Positions 19,175-28,121 are shown, numbered from the stretch's first letter. The stretch is DNA of 64,000 nucleotides from Paraburkholderia hospita (GCF_002902965.1 NZ_CP026106.1:1984001-2048000); one strand, 5' to 3'. The notes: a model not told the origin generated them from the letters alone. Program-made: numbers and translations.

Positions 19175-20092
19175 TCAACCCGCGCCCAGCGCTCCTCGCG
19201 CAACACGCCCGGCCGCCAGATCCCACGCCGCGCAACCGACGGTCTTGAAGACGACGGGTGTATCGAACGATGGCTGGCTCGCCAGCGCGTCCTTGATGCC
19301 CGTCACCGTCGACCAGTCGATGCCCGCCTGGATGAAGTCCCCGGCCTCGTGCTTTGCGCCCGCGAGATCGTCGACATACAGCGTGCTGCCCGCGAGCGTG
19401 CGCGCGCCGATCTCGCACATCTGCGGCGTGAACGCGCCGACGCCGATCACGAGCCGCCCCGCGCGTGGCGCTTCGTTGTAGACGGCCTGACGGCTCGTCG
19501 TCAGCGCGATGACGGTGTCGACGGAATCGGGAATCGTCGCGTCGCTCAGGACTTGCAGATCGCGCACCGTGCCGCGCTGTGCGTCGCAGAAAGCCTGCGC
19601 ACGCGCCGCCGATGTGCCCAGCACACGCACACGCGCCTCCGGATACAACTCGCCGATCGCCCGCAGATGGCTCGCGGACTGTGTGCCCGTACCGATCAGC
19701 AGAATGTCTTTCGGTGCGTCGCGCGAGAGCGTCTCGATGCCGAGCATCGACATCGCGGCCGTGCGGCGTCCCGTGACGGTCGGCCCGTCGAGAATGAACA
19801 GCGTCTTGCCCGTGTCCGGGTCGAACGCCATCACCTGGCCGTGGATGGTCGGCAGTGCGCGCTCGCCGTTACGCGGGCAGACGTTGACGAGTTTGTGGAT
19901 CGCGAGATCGGATGCCGCGGCGGGCATCGACAGCATGATGCCGTTGTCGTTCAGCGGCACGACGAGCCGCTCGGGGCTCGCGACGCGCCCGGCTGCGTAG
20001 TCGGCGGCGGCTGTCTTCAGCGCGTCGACGAGCGCGCGAAACGGAATCAGGCGCGCCGTGCCGGCGGCGTCGAAAATCGGCGTGCTGCTCAT
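19175..20092 (-). CDS. Ornithine cyclodeaminase-family reductase (pyrroline-2-carboxylate reductase)
   Basis: A 305-residue protein of the OCD/mu-crystallin family: GRRTAAMSMLGIETLSRD, then the NAD(P) motif LLIGTGTQSASHLRAIGELY and VDTVIALTTSRQAVYNE. The start at 20092 (MSSTPIFDAAG) is preceded by AAGGAG. In bacteria that use trans-3-hydroxyproline, a family member reduces delta1-pyrroline-2-carboxylate to proline. Here it lies 22 bases after a gene that looks like the dehydratase producing that imine, so this activity is more likely than ornithine cyclodeaminase. Lysine/piperideine-2-carboxylate metabolism is an alternative. Confidence 0.85.
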   Translation of the reverse strand: MSSTPIFDAAGTARLIPFRALVDALKTAAADYAAGRVASPERLVVPLNDNGIMLSMPAAASDLAIHKLVNVCPRNGERALPTIHGQVMAFDPDTGKTLFILDGPTVTGRRTAAMSMLGIETLSRDAPKDILLIGTGTQSASHLRAIGELYPEARVRVLGTSAARAQAFCDAQRGTVRDLQVLSDATIPDSVDTVIALTTSRQAVYNEAPRAGRLVIGVGAFTPQMCEIGARTLAGSTLYVDDLAGAKHEAGDFIQAGIDWSTVTGIKDALASQPSFDTPVVFKTVGCAAWDLAAGRVARGALGAG

Positions 20093-20114
20093 ATCGGGGC
20101 TGCTCCTTGCGCGT

Positions 20115-21122
20115 TCAGCGCACCAGAAAACCATACGTCAGCGGATCGCGCTCATCGACGAGCCAGTTCGCGAACCCGCAAATATGCGCGTCGCCTTCGA
20201 TCTCGGGAATCACGGCATCGAAGCGGTCGAGCTTCGTCTCGGACAACACACGCCCACGAAACACCGTGCCGATGATCGACTCGTTGACGAGCGTCTCGTC
20301 CTTGCCCAGTTGTCCGCGCAGATACAGTTGCGCGACGCGCCCGGCCGTACCCGAACCTGTCGGCGAGCGGTCCACTTCGCGGTCGGCGAACACGCAGCAA
20401 TTGGCCTGCGTCGAGCCCGCGTGACGCGGCGCGTTGTCGATGATCGTGCCGTAGATGTGATTGATCTCGGGAATATGTGGATGTTCGACCTTGAATGCTT
20501 CATTCGCCGCGCGCTTCACTTCGGCGCCGAACTGGATCAGCCGGTCCACCTGGTCTTCGCGCACGTCGAGTCCGAACGGTTCGCCCGATGTGTAGAAGTA
20601 AAACGCGCCGCCGAACGCGATATCGCCGCGCACGGTGCCGAAGCCCGGCGTCTCGACGCTCACGTCGCGCTGCCAGATAAACGACGGCACGTTGACGAAG
20701 CGCACGCTGCCTGCGTGATCGCCGTCCCATTTGACGAACGCTTCGATGAAGCCGCAAGGCGCATCGATGCCGACGCGCGTTTCCGGCTCTGTGCGCTCGA
20801 CCCAGCCGAGGGAGACGGCCGTTGTCGCCAGCGCGATCACGCCGTGGCCGCAATGGTCGCTATAGCCCTCGTTGTGAACGAAGATGATGCCGAAGTCCGC
20901 GCCTTCCGTGACGGGATCGGTCAGATACCCGCCGTACATGTCGGCGTGGCCGCGCGGCTCCAGCATCAGCGCGCGGCGCAGATGATCGGCGTGCTCTTTG
21001 AGCCACGCGCGCCGCTCGACGATGGTCTTGCCGGACATCTTCGGCAGCCCGCTCGTGACGATGCGAAACGGTTCGCCGCCCGTATGTACTTCGACCGTGC
21101 TGATCATGCGGTTCAGCTTCAT
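20115..21122 (-). CDS. Trans-3-hydroxy-L-proline dehydratase (proline racemase family)
   Basis: A 335-residue proline-racemase-fold protein. The first catalytic position is a cysteine, C91 in DHCGHGVIA; the second, which is Cys in proline racemase and 4-hydroxyproline epimerase, is Thr here (T255 in DRSPTGSGTAG). The Cys/Thr pair is the diagnostic feature of trans-3-hydroxy-L-proline dehydratase, which removes water to give delta1-pyrroline-2-carboxylate. The adjoining OCD-family gene would reduce that to proline. The two genes form an operon, divergent from a GntR regulator. Assignment from the active-site pair and context is strong but not tested. Confidence 0.88.
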   Translation of the reverse strand: MKLNRMISTVEVHTGGEPFRIVTSGLPKMSGKTIVERRAWLKEHADHLRRALMLEPRGHADMYGGYLTDPVTEGADFGIIFVHNEGYSDHCGHGVIALATTAVSLGWVERTEPETRVGIDAPCGFIEAFVKWDGDHAGSVRFVNVPSFIWQRDVSVETPGFGTVRGDIAFGGAFYFYTSGEPFGLDVREDQVDRLIQFGAEVKRAANEAFKVEHPHIPEINHIYGTIIDNAPRHAGSTQANCCVFADREVDRSPTGSGTAGRVAQLYLRGQLGKDETLVNESIIGTVFRGRVLSETKLDRFDAVIPEIEGDAHICGFANWLVDERDPLTYGFLVR

Positions 21123-21226
21123 GATGCGTTCGTTCCTCGCAGGAAAGCTTCGGGCCGTTGCCTGTCCAACATATCGTCTCGCTCCATCGTCTTTGTCTTA
21201 TACTGGATCGAAATGTAGACCAGCTT

Positions 21227-21269
21227 TGGTTGACGATCAACCAGTTTCAAAATTTATCCATCAAACTGG
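21227..21269. promoter_or_regulatory. Candidate GntR operator repeats
   Basis: In the 196-base divergent gap, TGGTTGA-CGA-TCAACCA (21227-21243) is a perfect 7-base inverted repeat, and CCAGTTT (21241-21247) with AAACTGG (21263-21269) is a second. Both resemble the short palindromes bound by FadR-type GntR regulators and lie between the dehydratase operon and the regulator gene. Confidence 0.5.
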
Positions 21270-21318
21270 TTTGAACCCAGCACACATCACACTGTCATCT
21301 GTCGCACGGTATCCATCC

Positions 21319-22056
21319 ATGGCCTCGACCTCATTCGCACTGGAACGCGCGTTTCGCCCGAAGCAGATTTACGAGCAGGTCGCGGAGCGCATGCGCGGCG
21401 ACATTCGCAGTGGTCAGTTCGCGCCTGAAGCGCGGTTGCCCTCGGAGCGCGATCTCGCGGCGCGGTTTGGCGTTGGACGGCCCGCTGTGCGGGAGGCGCT
21501 GGGCGCGTTGCAGAACGAGGGGTTGGTCGTTACGCGGCGCAATTCGGGCACTTACGTCTGCGCGGACGCGTTGCAGCGATTGGCGGCGGCGCCGGCTTCT
21601 GGCGAGGTGTCGGGTGATGCAGATTTCAGCCCTACGTCGGCGCTCGATGTCCGTTTGATCCTGGAGCCTGCCATCGCGCGCCGCGCAGCCGCCAATGCGC
21701 AGCGTGACGAGCTTGCCGAACATTACCTTGCGCAGATGGATTCGATCGACGATGTCACCGATGCCGTGCAGCGCGCGCTATGGAACGATAGCGATCGTTT
21801 GTTTCATCGGCAGCTTGCTGTGATGACGGGCGATGCCCTGCTCGTCAAGATCGCCGACGAAGTGGCTAAGGCTATGGATCAGCCTTTGTGGAAACGGCTA
21901 AAGGATGATGGGATTCATGATCCTGGGCGGATCAGGCTTTATGTTTCTGAGCATCGGTTGATCTATGAGGCCATTGTTGATGGTGATGCCGACGCGGCTG
22001 CGTTTTATGTCGAGCAGCACATCAGGCGAGTGCGGAGGGATATAGCGCCTAAGTAG
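21319..22056 (+). CDS. GntR-family (FadR subfamily) transcriptional regulator
   Basis: A 245-residue regulator: winged helix-turn-helix at residues about 12-78 (LPSERDLAARFGVGRPAVRE) followed by an FCD ligand domain (about 100-240) with the metal-binding type histidines in DRLFHRQLA and SEHRLIYEAI. The ATG at 21319 gives a normal N-terminus. Divergent from the 3-hydroxyproline dehydratase operon, it probably represses it in the absence of the substrate. The last third of the gene is G+T-rich, and its stop codon directly abuts palindromic element copy B. Confidence 0.9.
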   Translation: MASTSFALERAFRPKQIYEQVAERMRGDIRSGQFAPEARLPSERDLAARFGVGRPAVREALGALQNEGLVVTRRNSGTYVCADALQRLAAAPASGEVSGDADFSPTSALDVRLILEPAIARRAAANAQRDELAEHYLAQMDSIDDVTDAVQRALWNDSDRLFHRQLAVMTGDALLVKIADEVAKAMDQPLWKRLKDDGIHDPGRIRLYVSEHRLIYEAIVDGDADAAAFYVEQHIRRVRRDIAPK

Positions 22057-22859
22057 GTTTTTTTTGTCTGCCGACGCTGGTGTGGTTTGCTTGTGTTTTT
22101 GCTGGCATCCGCGGTTTGGCTTCGTGGCGCAGGCGGTTTGGTTTTTTGGAGTTTGCGCTGGCATCCGCGTTATGGTGTTTGCCGTTCACGCGTCGCCCCT
22201 GTGCGGGGCGGCACCTACTTTTCTTTGCCGCCGCAAAGAAAAGTAGGCAAAAGAAAGCGGCTAACACCGCCAACATTTCTTCTTGCCTGAGGGCCCCCAA
22301 CCGGTCCCACGCTTCACGCGGCAAGGTATCTGCTCGCCTGCGTTGCCAACGCTCTCTCTGTACGCCTCACCCGCTTCATGCGCCCGCGTTGCGGCATGCC
22401 GTGCCAGATATTCCTCCGCCGCCCAGGTGGCAAACTGTGTGTAGGCTTTCGCGCCATACGCGCACCACTCCGGACCGAAAAGCAAGCTCGGTGGTTCTGG
22501 TAAGAGCACTAACCTGTACGGTGCGACAACCTACACACAGTTTGCCACCTGGGCGGCACAAACCATTCGCTGCCGCCAGCCCTTGAGCGGGTGCTTGAAG
22601 TGGGTGAGGCGCTCATTCGAAGCGTTGGCGACAAACATGAGTCACGTGGTTGCCGTGTGAAGCGTAGGACCGGTTGGGGGCCCTCAGGCAAGAACTAGAA
22701 CTGACGGTGTTAGCCGCTTTCTTTTGCCTACTTTTCTTTGCGGCGGCAAAGAAAAGTAGGTGCCGCCCCGCACAGGGGCGACGCGTGAACGGCAAACACC
22801 ATAACGCGGATGCCAGCGAAAAGCCAAACCAAACCACCCAGCGTCGCAGACAAAAAAAC
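22057..22859. repeat. Composite palindromic element, copy B (uninterrupted)
   Basis: This fills the whole space between two convergent genes; its tips lie within a few bases of both stop codons (22056 and 22862). The tips are T-rich/GTCTGC-CGACGCTGG and its mirror (22833-22856). Next come GGCATCCGCG words (22104, 22160; mirror 22805). Near-perfect arms run from 22157 and end at 22818; each includes the 15-base-stem hairpin CCTACTTTTCTTTGC and the inner 28-base block (22418-22445; mirror 22530-22557). The central spacer is 84 bases. The two arms differ between hairpin and inner block, so the element has an orientation, the same as copy C and opposite to copy A. Confidence 0.88.
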
Positions 22860-24200
22860 TCACAGCATGCTTCGAGGCCTCTGCATAGTCCCATCAAAAA
22901 ACCTCTGCAACCGAAACGCAGAAAGATCAAGCGACGGCCGCCCATCAACGATCCATTCAGCCATAAGCCGCCCAACAATAGGCCCCATGGCGAAGCCATG
23001 CCCACAAAATCCGGTAGCGACCAACAGGCCCTGCGCCTGAGAAGCAGCATCGAGCACTGGAATCCCATCGGGCAACACATCGATCAACCCGGCCCACGAC
23101 TCAACCACCTGCGCATCCTTCAAAGCCGGAAACAACGCGTGCAGCTTCTGCAACGCCCGCGGCGCATGCGAACGATTCGGCTGCGGATTCGGATCCCGCG
23201 GATGCAACACACGCTCGTCAGCAGACAAAAAGCCCGGCACGCGCTCGCGTAAATCACGCACAAACGCGCCATTCAGATGAAAGCTGAACTTCTCGCGCTG
23301 CGCCCAAAGCTCGGGCAAGAACCACTTGAGCGCCCGAAAATGCCCCAACGTCATATCGACATCAACCTGCATATCGTCAGCGAGATTGATCGCGCCGTTC
23401 GCACGCTGGCGAATCCCAAGCCCATGCCCCCAGAATGTGGAAGCCGTAATCGCAGGCAGCGGATTCGTCCGCATACACGTGCCGCGCACTGCCTGCTGCG
23501 GCAAAACAATACCCAGCGTATCGAGCAACCGCCAGCTACTCGCGCCCGCAGCGCAAATCACCTGCCGCGTGCGGATCGTGCCGCGCTCGGTGACGACGCC
23601 CGTCACGGCGCCCGCCGCCCGTTCTATCGCAACCACGCCACAACCCTCGAAAAACCGCGCGCCAGCTTCGATAGCCCGCGCCGCGAATGCGGCCGCCGCG
23701 CGGCGCGGCTCGGCCTGGCCGTCGGTCGGCGTGTACAGACCGCCCAGCACCTTGCCCTGCATGCCGCGCACGTGCTGGTCGATCTGCGCGCGGTCGAGCA
23801 CGCGCGTATCCAGCCCATATTGCTTCGCGACGTCCATCCATTGCTGGAACGACGTCCAGTCTTCTTCGTTGTTCGCCACGTAGAGACAGCCGCCCTGCCG
23901 CCATTCGAGATCGAAATCCAGCTCGCGTTCAAGCTGCTCCCAGATACGCATGCCCGCCATCATCAGCGGCACTTCGGCGGCCTCGCGGCCCTGCTGGCGC
24001 ACGAAACCCCACGCGCGCGTCGACTGCTGGCCCGCGATGCGCGACTTGTCCAGCACCACCGCCTTCACGCCCCGGCGCGCCAAGTAGTACGCCGCCGCGC
24101 AGCCCATGATGCCCGCGCCCGCAATCACGACGTCGGCTTGATCGGGAAACGGCGTGTCGGCCGGGCTCAGGTTGGCGTGCAGCGGATAGGTGGTCGTCAT
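22860..24200 (-). CDS. FAD-dependent amino-acid-oxidase-type (DAO family) oxidoreductase
   Basis: A 446-residue DAO-family flavoprotein with the FAD motif DVVIAGAGIMGCAAAYYLARR at about residues 23-43 and the C-terminal LLVATGFCGHGFAMGPIVG flavin contact. Such enzymes oxidise D-amino acids, glycine, sarcosine or cyclic imino acids. The start at 24200 (MTTTYPLHANLS) is preferred; the frame stays open to 24620 but that part is not protein-like. It faces the hydroxyproline regulator across palindrome B and is not in its operon. The 3' end has the same G+T-rich coding strand as other genes that abut the palindromes. Substrate unknown. Confidence 0.85.
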   Translation of the reverse strand: MTTTYPLHANLSPADTPFPDQADVVIAGAGIMGCAAAYYLARRGVKAVVLDKSRIAGQQSTRAWGFVRQQGREAAEVPLMMAGMRIWEQLERELDFDLEWRQGGCLYVANNEEDWTSFQQWMDVAKQYGLDTRVLDRAQIDQHVRGMQGKVLGGLYTPTDGQAEPRRAAAAFAARAIEAGARFFEGCGVVAIERAAGAVTGVVTERGTIRTRQVICAAGASSWRLLDTLGIVLPQQAVRGTCMRTNPLPAITASTFWGHGLGIRQRANGAINLADDMQVDVDMTLGHFRALKWFLPELWAQREKFSFHLNGAFVRDLRERVPGFLSADERVLHPRDPNPQPNRSHAPRALQKLHALFPALKDAQVVESWAGLIDVLPDGIPVLDAASQAQGLLVATGFCGHGFAMGPIVGRLMAEWIVDGRPSLDLSAFRLQRFFDGTMQRPRSML

Positions 24201-24666
24201 CGGGAATGCGAGAAAGATATGGCGCCGAGGCCGTGTCGAGGGACAGCATCTTCTCAGGCCCGCCCGCGCGCCGCAATCCCGGTCAGAAAGGCGGCCGTCG
24301 CGAGCGCCCGCGCCAGCCCAATCCCCCTTCGGGCCGATGATCCGCCGCAAAAAACGCGCAAAGTCCCAAGCCTTACCGATTAATTTCATGCGATTTGCAT
24401 ATATTTCACCGCTAAAATAGACAGGCTTTGCATGGTTCGAACACCGCCTCATTCGCGTGAGGCGGTCGAACTCATTAGAATCGGCGGGTTCGTCGAAAAA
24501 AGCTCGATCAATGCGGATATGGCGCGACACCAGGCGCGCCCGAAGTCTTGCGGTACAGTTGCGGTCCTGCGAGGGCAGCACGCCCACCCGGCGTGCCACG
24601 CGGCACCGCGCTGCCGCCACGACGCCGCGTCATATACAACTATTTATACCGACACACTCTTCGCGC
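24201..24666. promoter_or_regulatory. Divergent intergenic region, DAO oxidase / BetR-receiver gene
   Basis: About 465 bases with no supported gene. It includes an A+T-rich patch near 24380-24420 (TTTGCATATATTTCACC and TAAAATAG) and another near 24640 that could hold promoters. No operator was recognised. Confidence 0.35.
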
Positions 24667-25521
24667 ATGTCCAACGAAGCCACCTCAACCGACTCGCTTG
24701 CCGTCGCCGAACGCGTGCGCGAGTTGATGAGCCGTCACGGCATCGGCAAGCGTCAGCAAACCAGCGAGCTTTGCCGGATCCTCGATTTGAGTTTTTCGCA
24801 GGGTCACCGCAAGCTGCGCGGCAATAGCCCGTGGACGCTCTCGCAGATCAAGAAGGTCGCCGAGGTTTTCGGCGAGCCGGCGGCGCAGCTGTTCGGCGCG
24901 CAATCGCTCGACCCCGGCATGGTCGGCGCCACCGCGCAGGAAGCCGTGTTCGCGATCGGCGGAATCGAGCTCGCGTGTACCGCGTGGATCGGCGCGCCGA
25001 TCGAAGCGGGCAGCCGGCCGGAATTCATCGCGTGGTCGAAGCTCGATCAGTGGCGCGTCGTGCGGCACGACGGCGCGCTCTATCAGAACGCGTATGAAGT
25101 CCACAAGATCGAGATTTATCCGCGCCGCGCCGAAACCGACAAGCCGCTGATCGCCGTCGTCGACGACGACCAGGCGTCCGCCGACAATCTGCGCGACTAT
25201 CTCGAACGCAGCGGCTTCGCGGCCATCGCGATTTATGGCCTCGCGGCGTTCGCCGAGACGCTGCAGACGCAGGTGTTCGACGGCGTGGTGATCGACTGGC
25301 TGTTCGGCCCGCAGACGTCGGCGGAAGCAATCCGCGCCGTGCGCGCGTCGGAGAATCCGGATGCACCCATTTTCGTACTGACGGGCGAACTGCTGACGGG
25401 CAAGGCGAGCGAGTCTGAAATCAGCGACATCGTGCGCAACTACGATGTGGCCTGTTACGAGAAGCCGGCGCGCATGGCGATTCTCGTCGCCGATCTGTCG
25501 AAGCGTCTTAGCCGCGCGTAA
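24667..25521 (+). CDS. BetR-type HTH protein with C-terminal receiver domain
   Basis: A 284-residue regulator. The N-terminus (residues about 10-90, GKRQQTSELCRILDLSFSQG and TLSQIKKVAEVFGEP) is a BetR/XRE-like helix-turn-helix. A middle region of about 70 residues follows, then a receiver domain from about 160 with LIAVVDDDQASADNLRDYLE, phospho-acceptor Asp in GVVIDWLFG, Thr in FVLTGEL and Lys in CYEKPA. This inverts the usual receiver-then-DNA-binding order. It is convergent with a hybrid kinase 28 bases away, a likely phosphodonor. The ATG at 24667 is chosen because the HTH similarity starts just after it. Confidence 0.82.
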   Translation: MSNEATSTDSLAVAERVRELMSRHGIGKRQQTSELCRILDLSFSQGHRKLRGNSPWTLSQIKKVAEVFGEPAAQLFGAQSLDPGMVGATAQEAVFAIGGIELACTAWIGAPIEAGSRPEFIAWSKLDQWRVVRHDGALYQNAYEVHKIEIYPRRAETDKPLIAVVDDDQASADNLRDYLERSGFAAIAIYGLAAFAETLQTQVFDGVVIDWLFGPQTSAEAIRAVRASENPDAPIFVLTGELLTGKASESEISDIVRNYDVACYEKPARMAILVADLSKRLSRA

Positions 25522-25549
25522 GTCACGGGTTTAAGCGCGGGCTCGCTCG

Positions 25550-27403
25550 TCAGCCCGCGACGGACGCCCCGTGCCTCGCTGCCAGCGCGCGCTGCACGGC
25601 GTCGCGCAGCACCTCGTAGTGAACGGGCTTGGTCAGGCTGTCGAAGAACAGATCCGCCTCCGCGCGCACGCTGCCATCGGGCGCATAGGCGCTCACCGCG
25701 ATCACAGGCGTGCGCACCGCCTCGCCCGCCCCTTCCACCTTCTCCGCATATTCGGTCATGAACGCGTACCCGTCCTTGTCGGGCATGTGCAGATCGAGCA
25801 GCACCAGATCGCACTGCCGCGCGGCGAGCCATGCGTGCGCATCGTCGGCATTGGCGACGGCGGCCGCGTCGCATCCCATGTGTTCGAGCATTTCGCACAG
25901 CGACTCGCGAATCAGCTGGTTGTCGTCGACGATCAGCACCTGCGGGCGTCCTTCGCCGTGAGCCGTATGCGGCACGACGGACGCGCCGGCGGGCGTGGCG
26001 ACCGGCTTCACGGGAATCGTCACTGTGAAGCGCGTGCCCTTGCCGACTTCGCTGTCGACATCGATCGTCCCGCCGAACAGATCGACGAGACCTTGCACGA
26101 TCGCAAGCCCCATCCCCGCGCCTTCGAAGCGGCGCGTGCGCGATGCGTCGAGCTGCGTGAACTCCTTGAAGATCAGCGGAATCTGCTTGTCCGGCACGCC
26201 CGCGCCCGTGTCGGTGACGACGATGGCCAGCGCGTCGTCGCGCTGGTCGAAATGCAGCGTGACGGTACCGCGCTCCGTGTAGCGAATCCCGTTGGTCACG
26301 AGGTTGTTGACGATCTGCCGGATGCGGTGCGGGTCGGAATCGACGAGCCCCACCCGGCCGCTCGCGCTACCTTCGAACACGAGACCCTTCGCCCGCGCGA
26401 ACGGCTCGTGCTCGTCAACGATCGACGTTAGCAGCTCACGCGGATCGAAATGCTCGTTGCGCAATTCGAGCTTGCCGGCGCCGAGGCGCGCGTAGTCGGT
26501 CAGATCCTTCATCTGCGCTTCGAGATGGCGTGCGGCCGTCTCCAGCCGCTGGATCACCTTGCGGTCTGCGTCGGAGTGAAAGTTGAAGCCGAGCAGTTCG
26601 ATCGACGAGACGATCGCGTGCAGCGGCGTGCGCAGCTCATGGCTGATCATGCCGAGGAACGCGTCCTTGGCGAGGCTCGCCTCGCGCGCGGCGCGGCTGG
26701 CCTGATGCTCGGCATCGAGCGCGGCGTGCTGCTGCAGAATCAGCTTGGTGCGGCGCCGGCCGTTCATCACCAGCAGCGTGGTCGCCGCCGCCGACAGCAA
26801 CAGCAGCACCAGCCCGCCCGCGAACAGCATCTGGCGCTTTGCGATGAAATCCGAATTCATCGCCTCGCGGTCCTGCAGGTCGACGTAGCGCCGGCTCAGC
26901 GCGAGATCGTTGACTTCCTTCCAGTGCTTGCGCAGTTCGTCGACCATCCGCGACGCGAGCGCGGGCGAATCAGGCAGCGCGTCGAGCGAAGGCTGCATCG
27001 CGACCAGCATCTCCGAGAGCCGCACGATCTCTTCCTGCTGGCGCTGCACGGCTTCCGTCTGCGCGGCCATGCGCTGCGTCGAGCCAGCCATCACGCGCAG
27101 CTTCGATTGCAGCACCTGGAAATGCAGCGTGAGCCGCTGATAGTCGCTATCGACGCCCGTCTCGTATTGCAGCAGCTGGCTTTCGAGCCGCGCGTAGGCG
27201 ATCTGCAGTTGCGCGGCGTCCCAGTAGAAGCCGTCGTAGGTGCCCGTCAGCTGCTGGGTGGCGCGCGGATTGAGAAGGGCCGAGTACAGCAGATAGCTGA
27301 TCGCCGCGGTCGGCGCCGCGAGCGCGGCGATCCAGATGACGACGAGCACCACACGGCGCAGCGGGCGCCGTCCTATTTGACGATGAGAGCCTTGATCTGC
27401 CAT
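25550..27403 (-). CDS. Hybrid sensor histidine kinase/response regulator
   Basis: A 617-residue membrane kinase. TM1 at about 17-40, a periplasmic helical region (about 45-190, with a DUF3365/4HB-like heptad pattern), TM2 at about 194-215, a coiled linker, HisKA with phospho-accepting His in GMISHELRTPLHAI, HATPase with N box NNLVTNGIRYTERG and G box DTGAGVP, then a C-terminal receiver (VLIVDDNQLIRESL, acceptor Asp in LLDLHMPDKDG, Lys in LTKPV). It overlaps the upstream periplasmic-protein gene by 31 bases, so the two are translated together. It probably phosphorylates the convergent BetR-receiver protein. Confidence 0.93.
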   Translation of the reverse strand: MADQGSHRQIGRRPLRRVVLVVIWIAALAAPTAAISYLLYSALLNPRATQQLTGTYDGFYWDAAQLQIAYARLESQLLQYETGVDSDYQRLTLHFQVLQSKLRVMAGSTQRMAAQTEAVQRQQEEIVRLSEMLVAMQPSLDALPDSPALASRMVDELRKHWKEVNDLALSRRYVDLQDREAMNSDFIAKRQMLFAGGLVLLLLSAAATTLLVMNGRRRTKLILQQHAALDAEHQASRAAREASLAKDAFLGMISHELRTPLHAIVSSIELLGFNFHSDADRKVIQRLETAARHLEAQMKDLTDYARLGAGKLELRNEHFDPRELLTSIVDEHEPFARAKGLVFEGSASGRVGLVDSDPHRIRQIVNNLVTNGIRYTERGTVTLHFDQRDDALAIVVTDTGAGVPDKQIPLIFKEFTQLDASRTRRFEGAGMGLAIVQGLVDLFGGTIDVDSEVGKGTRFTVTIPVKPVATPAGASVVPHTAHGEGRPQVLIVDDNQLIRESLCEMLEHMGCDAAAVANADDAHAWLAARQCDLVLLDLHMPDKDGYAFMTEYAEKVEGAGEAVRTPVIAVSAYAPDGSVRAEADLFFDSLTKPVHYEVLRDAVQRALAARHGASVAG

Positions 27404-27921
27404 ACGAATTTCGCGTCCGCCGACGCCCCCGCCAGCTCGCCCGGAAACTGGTCGCGCGGATAGATGAGAAACAGCGGCCCGAAGTCGCTGACCTGCAGGC
27501 GCTTGCCGTTCATGCTGTACGCGACGATCACGCCGTACCGGCCCGTGTCCGACACGGGAACGGTGTACGTATAGTCATCCAGCGTATGGATTTCGATCTG
27601 ATCGCCGTACGCGCCCACGGTCTTCAGGATATCCGCGAGCAGCGGCCCCGTGAAGGTGGATTTTGCCGTCCATGTCGTCGATGTCGAAATGCTATGGACA
27701 GGCAGCGCGAGCAACTGGGCTTCGGAAAAGTGAAAAACGGTGTGATCGTCGTCGTTGGTCTTCGCTATCTTGCCTTTGACGTCGAGCGCGAGCGTGGTCG
27801 TCAGCGGCGCGGCCGACGCTCCGAACGAAGCGAACGCCAGCGCGAAGACGGTGAGCAGCGCGGTGACCAGCGCGGACATCAGCGCGAACGCACGCAATCC
27901 GCCGCATTTCTTGTAGTGCAC
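27373..27921 (-). CDS. Periplasmic molybdopterin-binding-fold (SUOX-like) protein
   Basis: A 182-residue exported protein with an N-terminal signal peptide (positive n-region MHYKKCGGLR, hydrophobic core, cleavage probably after GASA near 37). The remainder, with TFTGPLLADILKTVGAYGDQ and FGPLFLIYPRDQ, is the oxidoreductase molybdopterin-binding fold. It is short and lacks an evident cofactor cysteine, so it is more likely a ligand-binding subunit than an enzyme. The start is a GTG at 27921 with AGGGA upstream. Overlap with the kinase gene suggests it senses or presents a signal for that kinase. Confidence 0.8.
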   Translation of the reverse strand: MHYKKCGGLRAFALMSALVTALLTVFALAFASFGASAAPLTTTLALDVKGKIAKTNDDDHTVFHFSEAQLLALPVHSISTSTTWTAKSTFTGPLLADILKTVGAYGDQIEIHTLDDYTYTVPVSDTGRYGVIVAYSMNGKRLQVSDFGPLFLIYPRDQFPGELAGASADAKFVWQIKALIVK

Positions 27922-28121
27922 TTTCAGGTCCCTCTAGTGTGGTCTTGTTGTTAGTCGTGCCCGCATTGTGCCTGACAACCTCATCAGACGATAACTACAG
28001 CGCGGCCGGACCAGCCCCGACACAGAATCTTTACATGGCGTGCATAATATCGGCTCCATCTCAAAAAAAGCCGCTTCGCCGACGCACGTTCATCCGGCCC
28101 ACCACAAGCGCAACATCCGTC

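Noticed and set aside
22049..22324. Open frames inside the palindromes with FFCLLFFAAAKKSRCRPAQG-like translations (also at 4293, 6458, 22674, 50736 and their opposite strands)
   Set aside because: All are translations of the hairpin and arm sequence, occur in both directions, and begin and end at random points. Similar hypothetical proteins are annotated in related genomes but are repeat artefacts.
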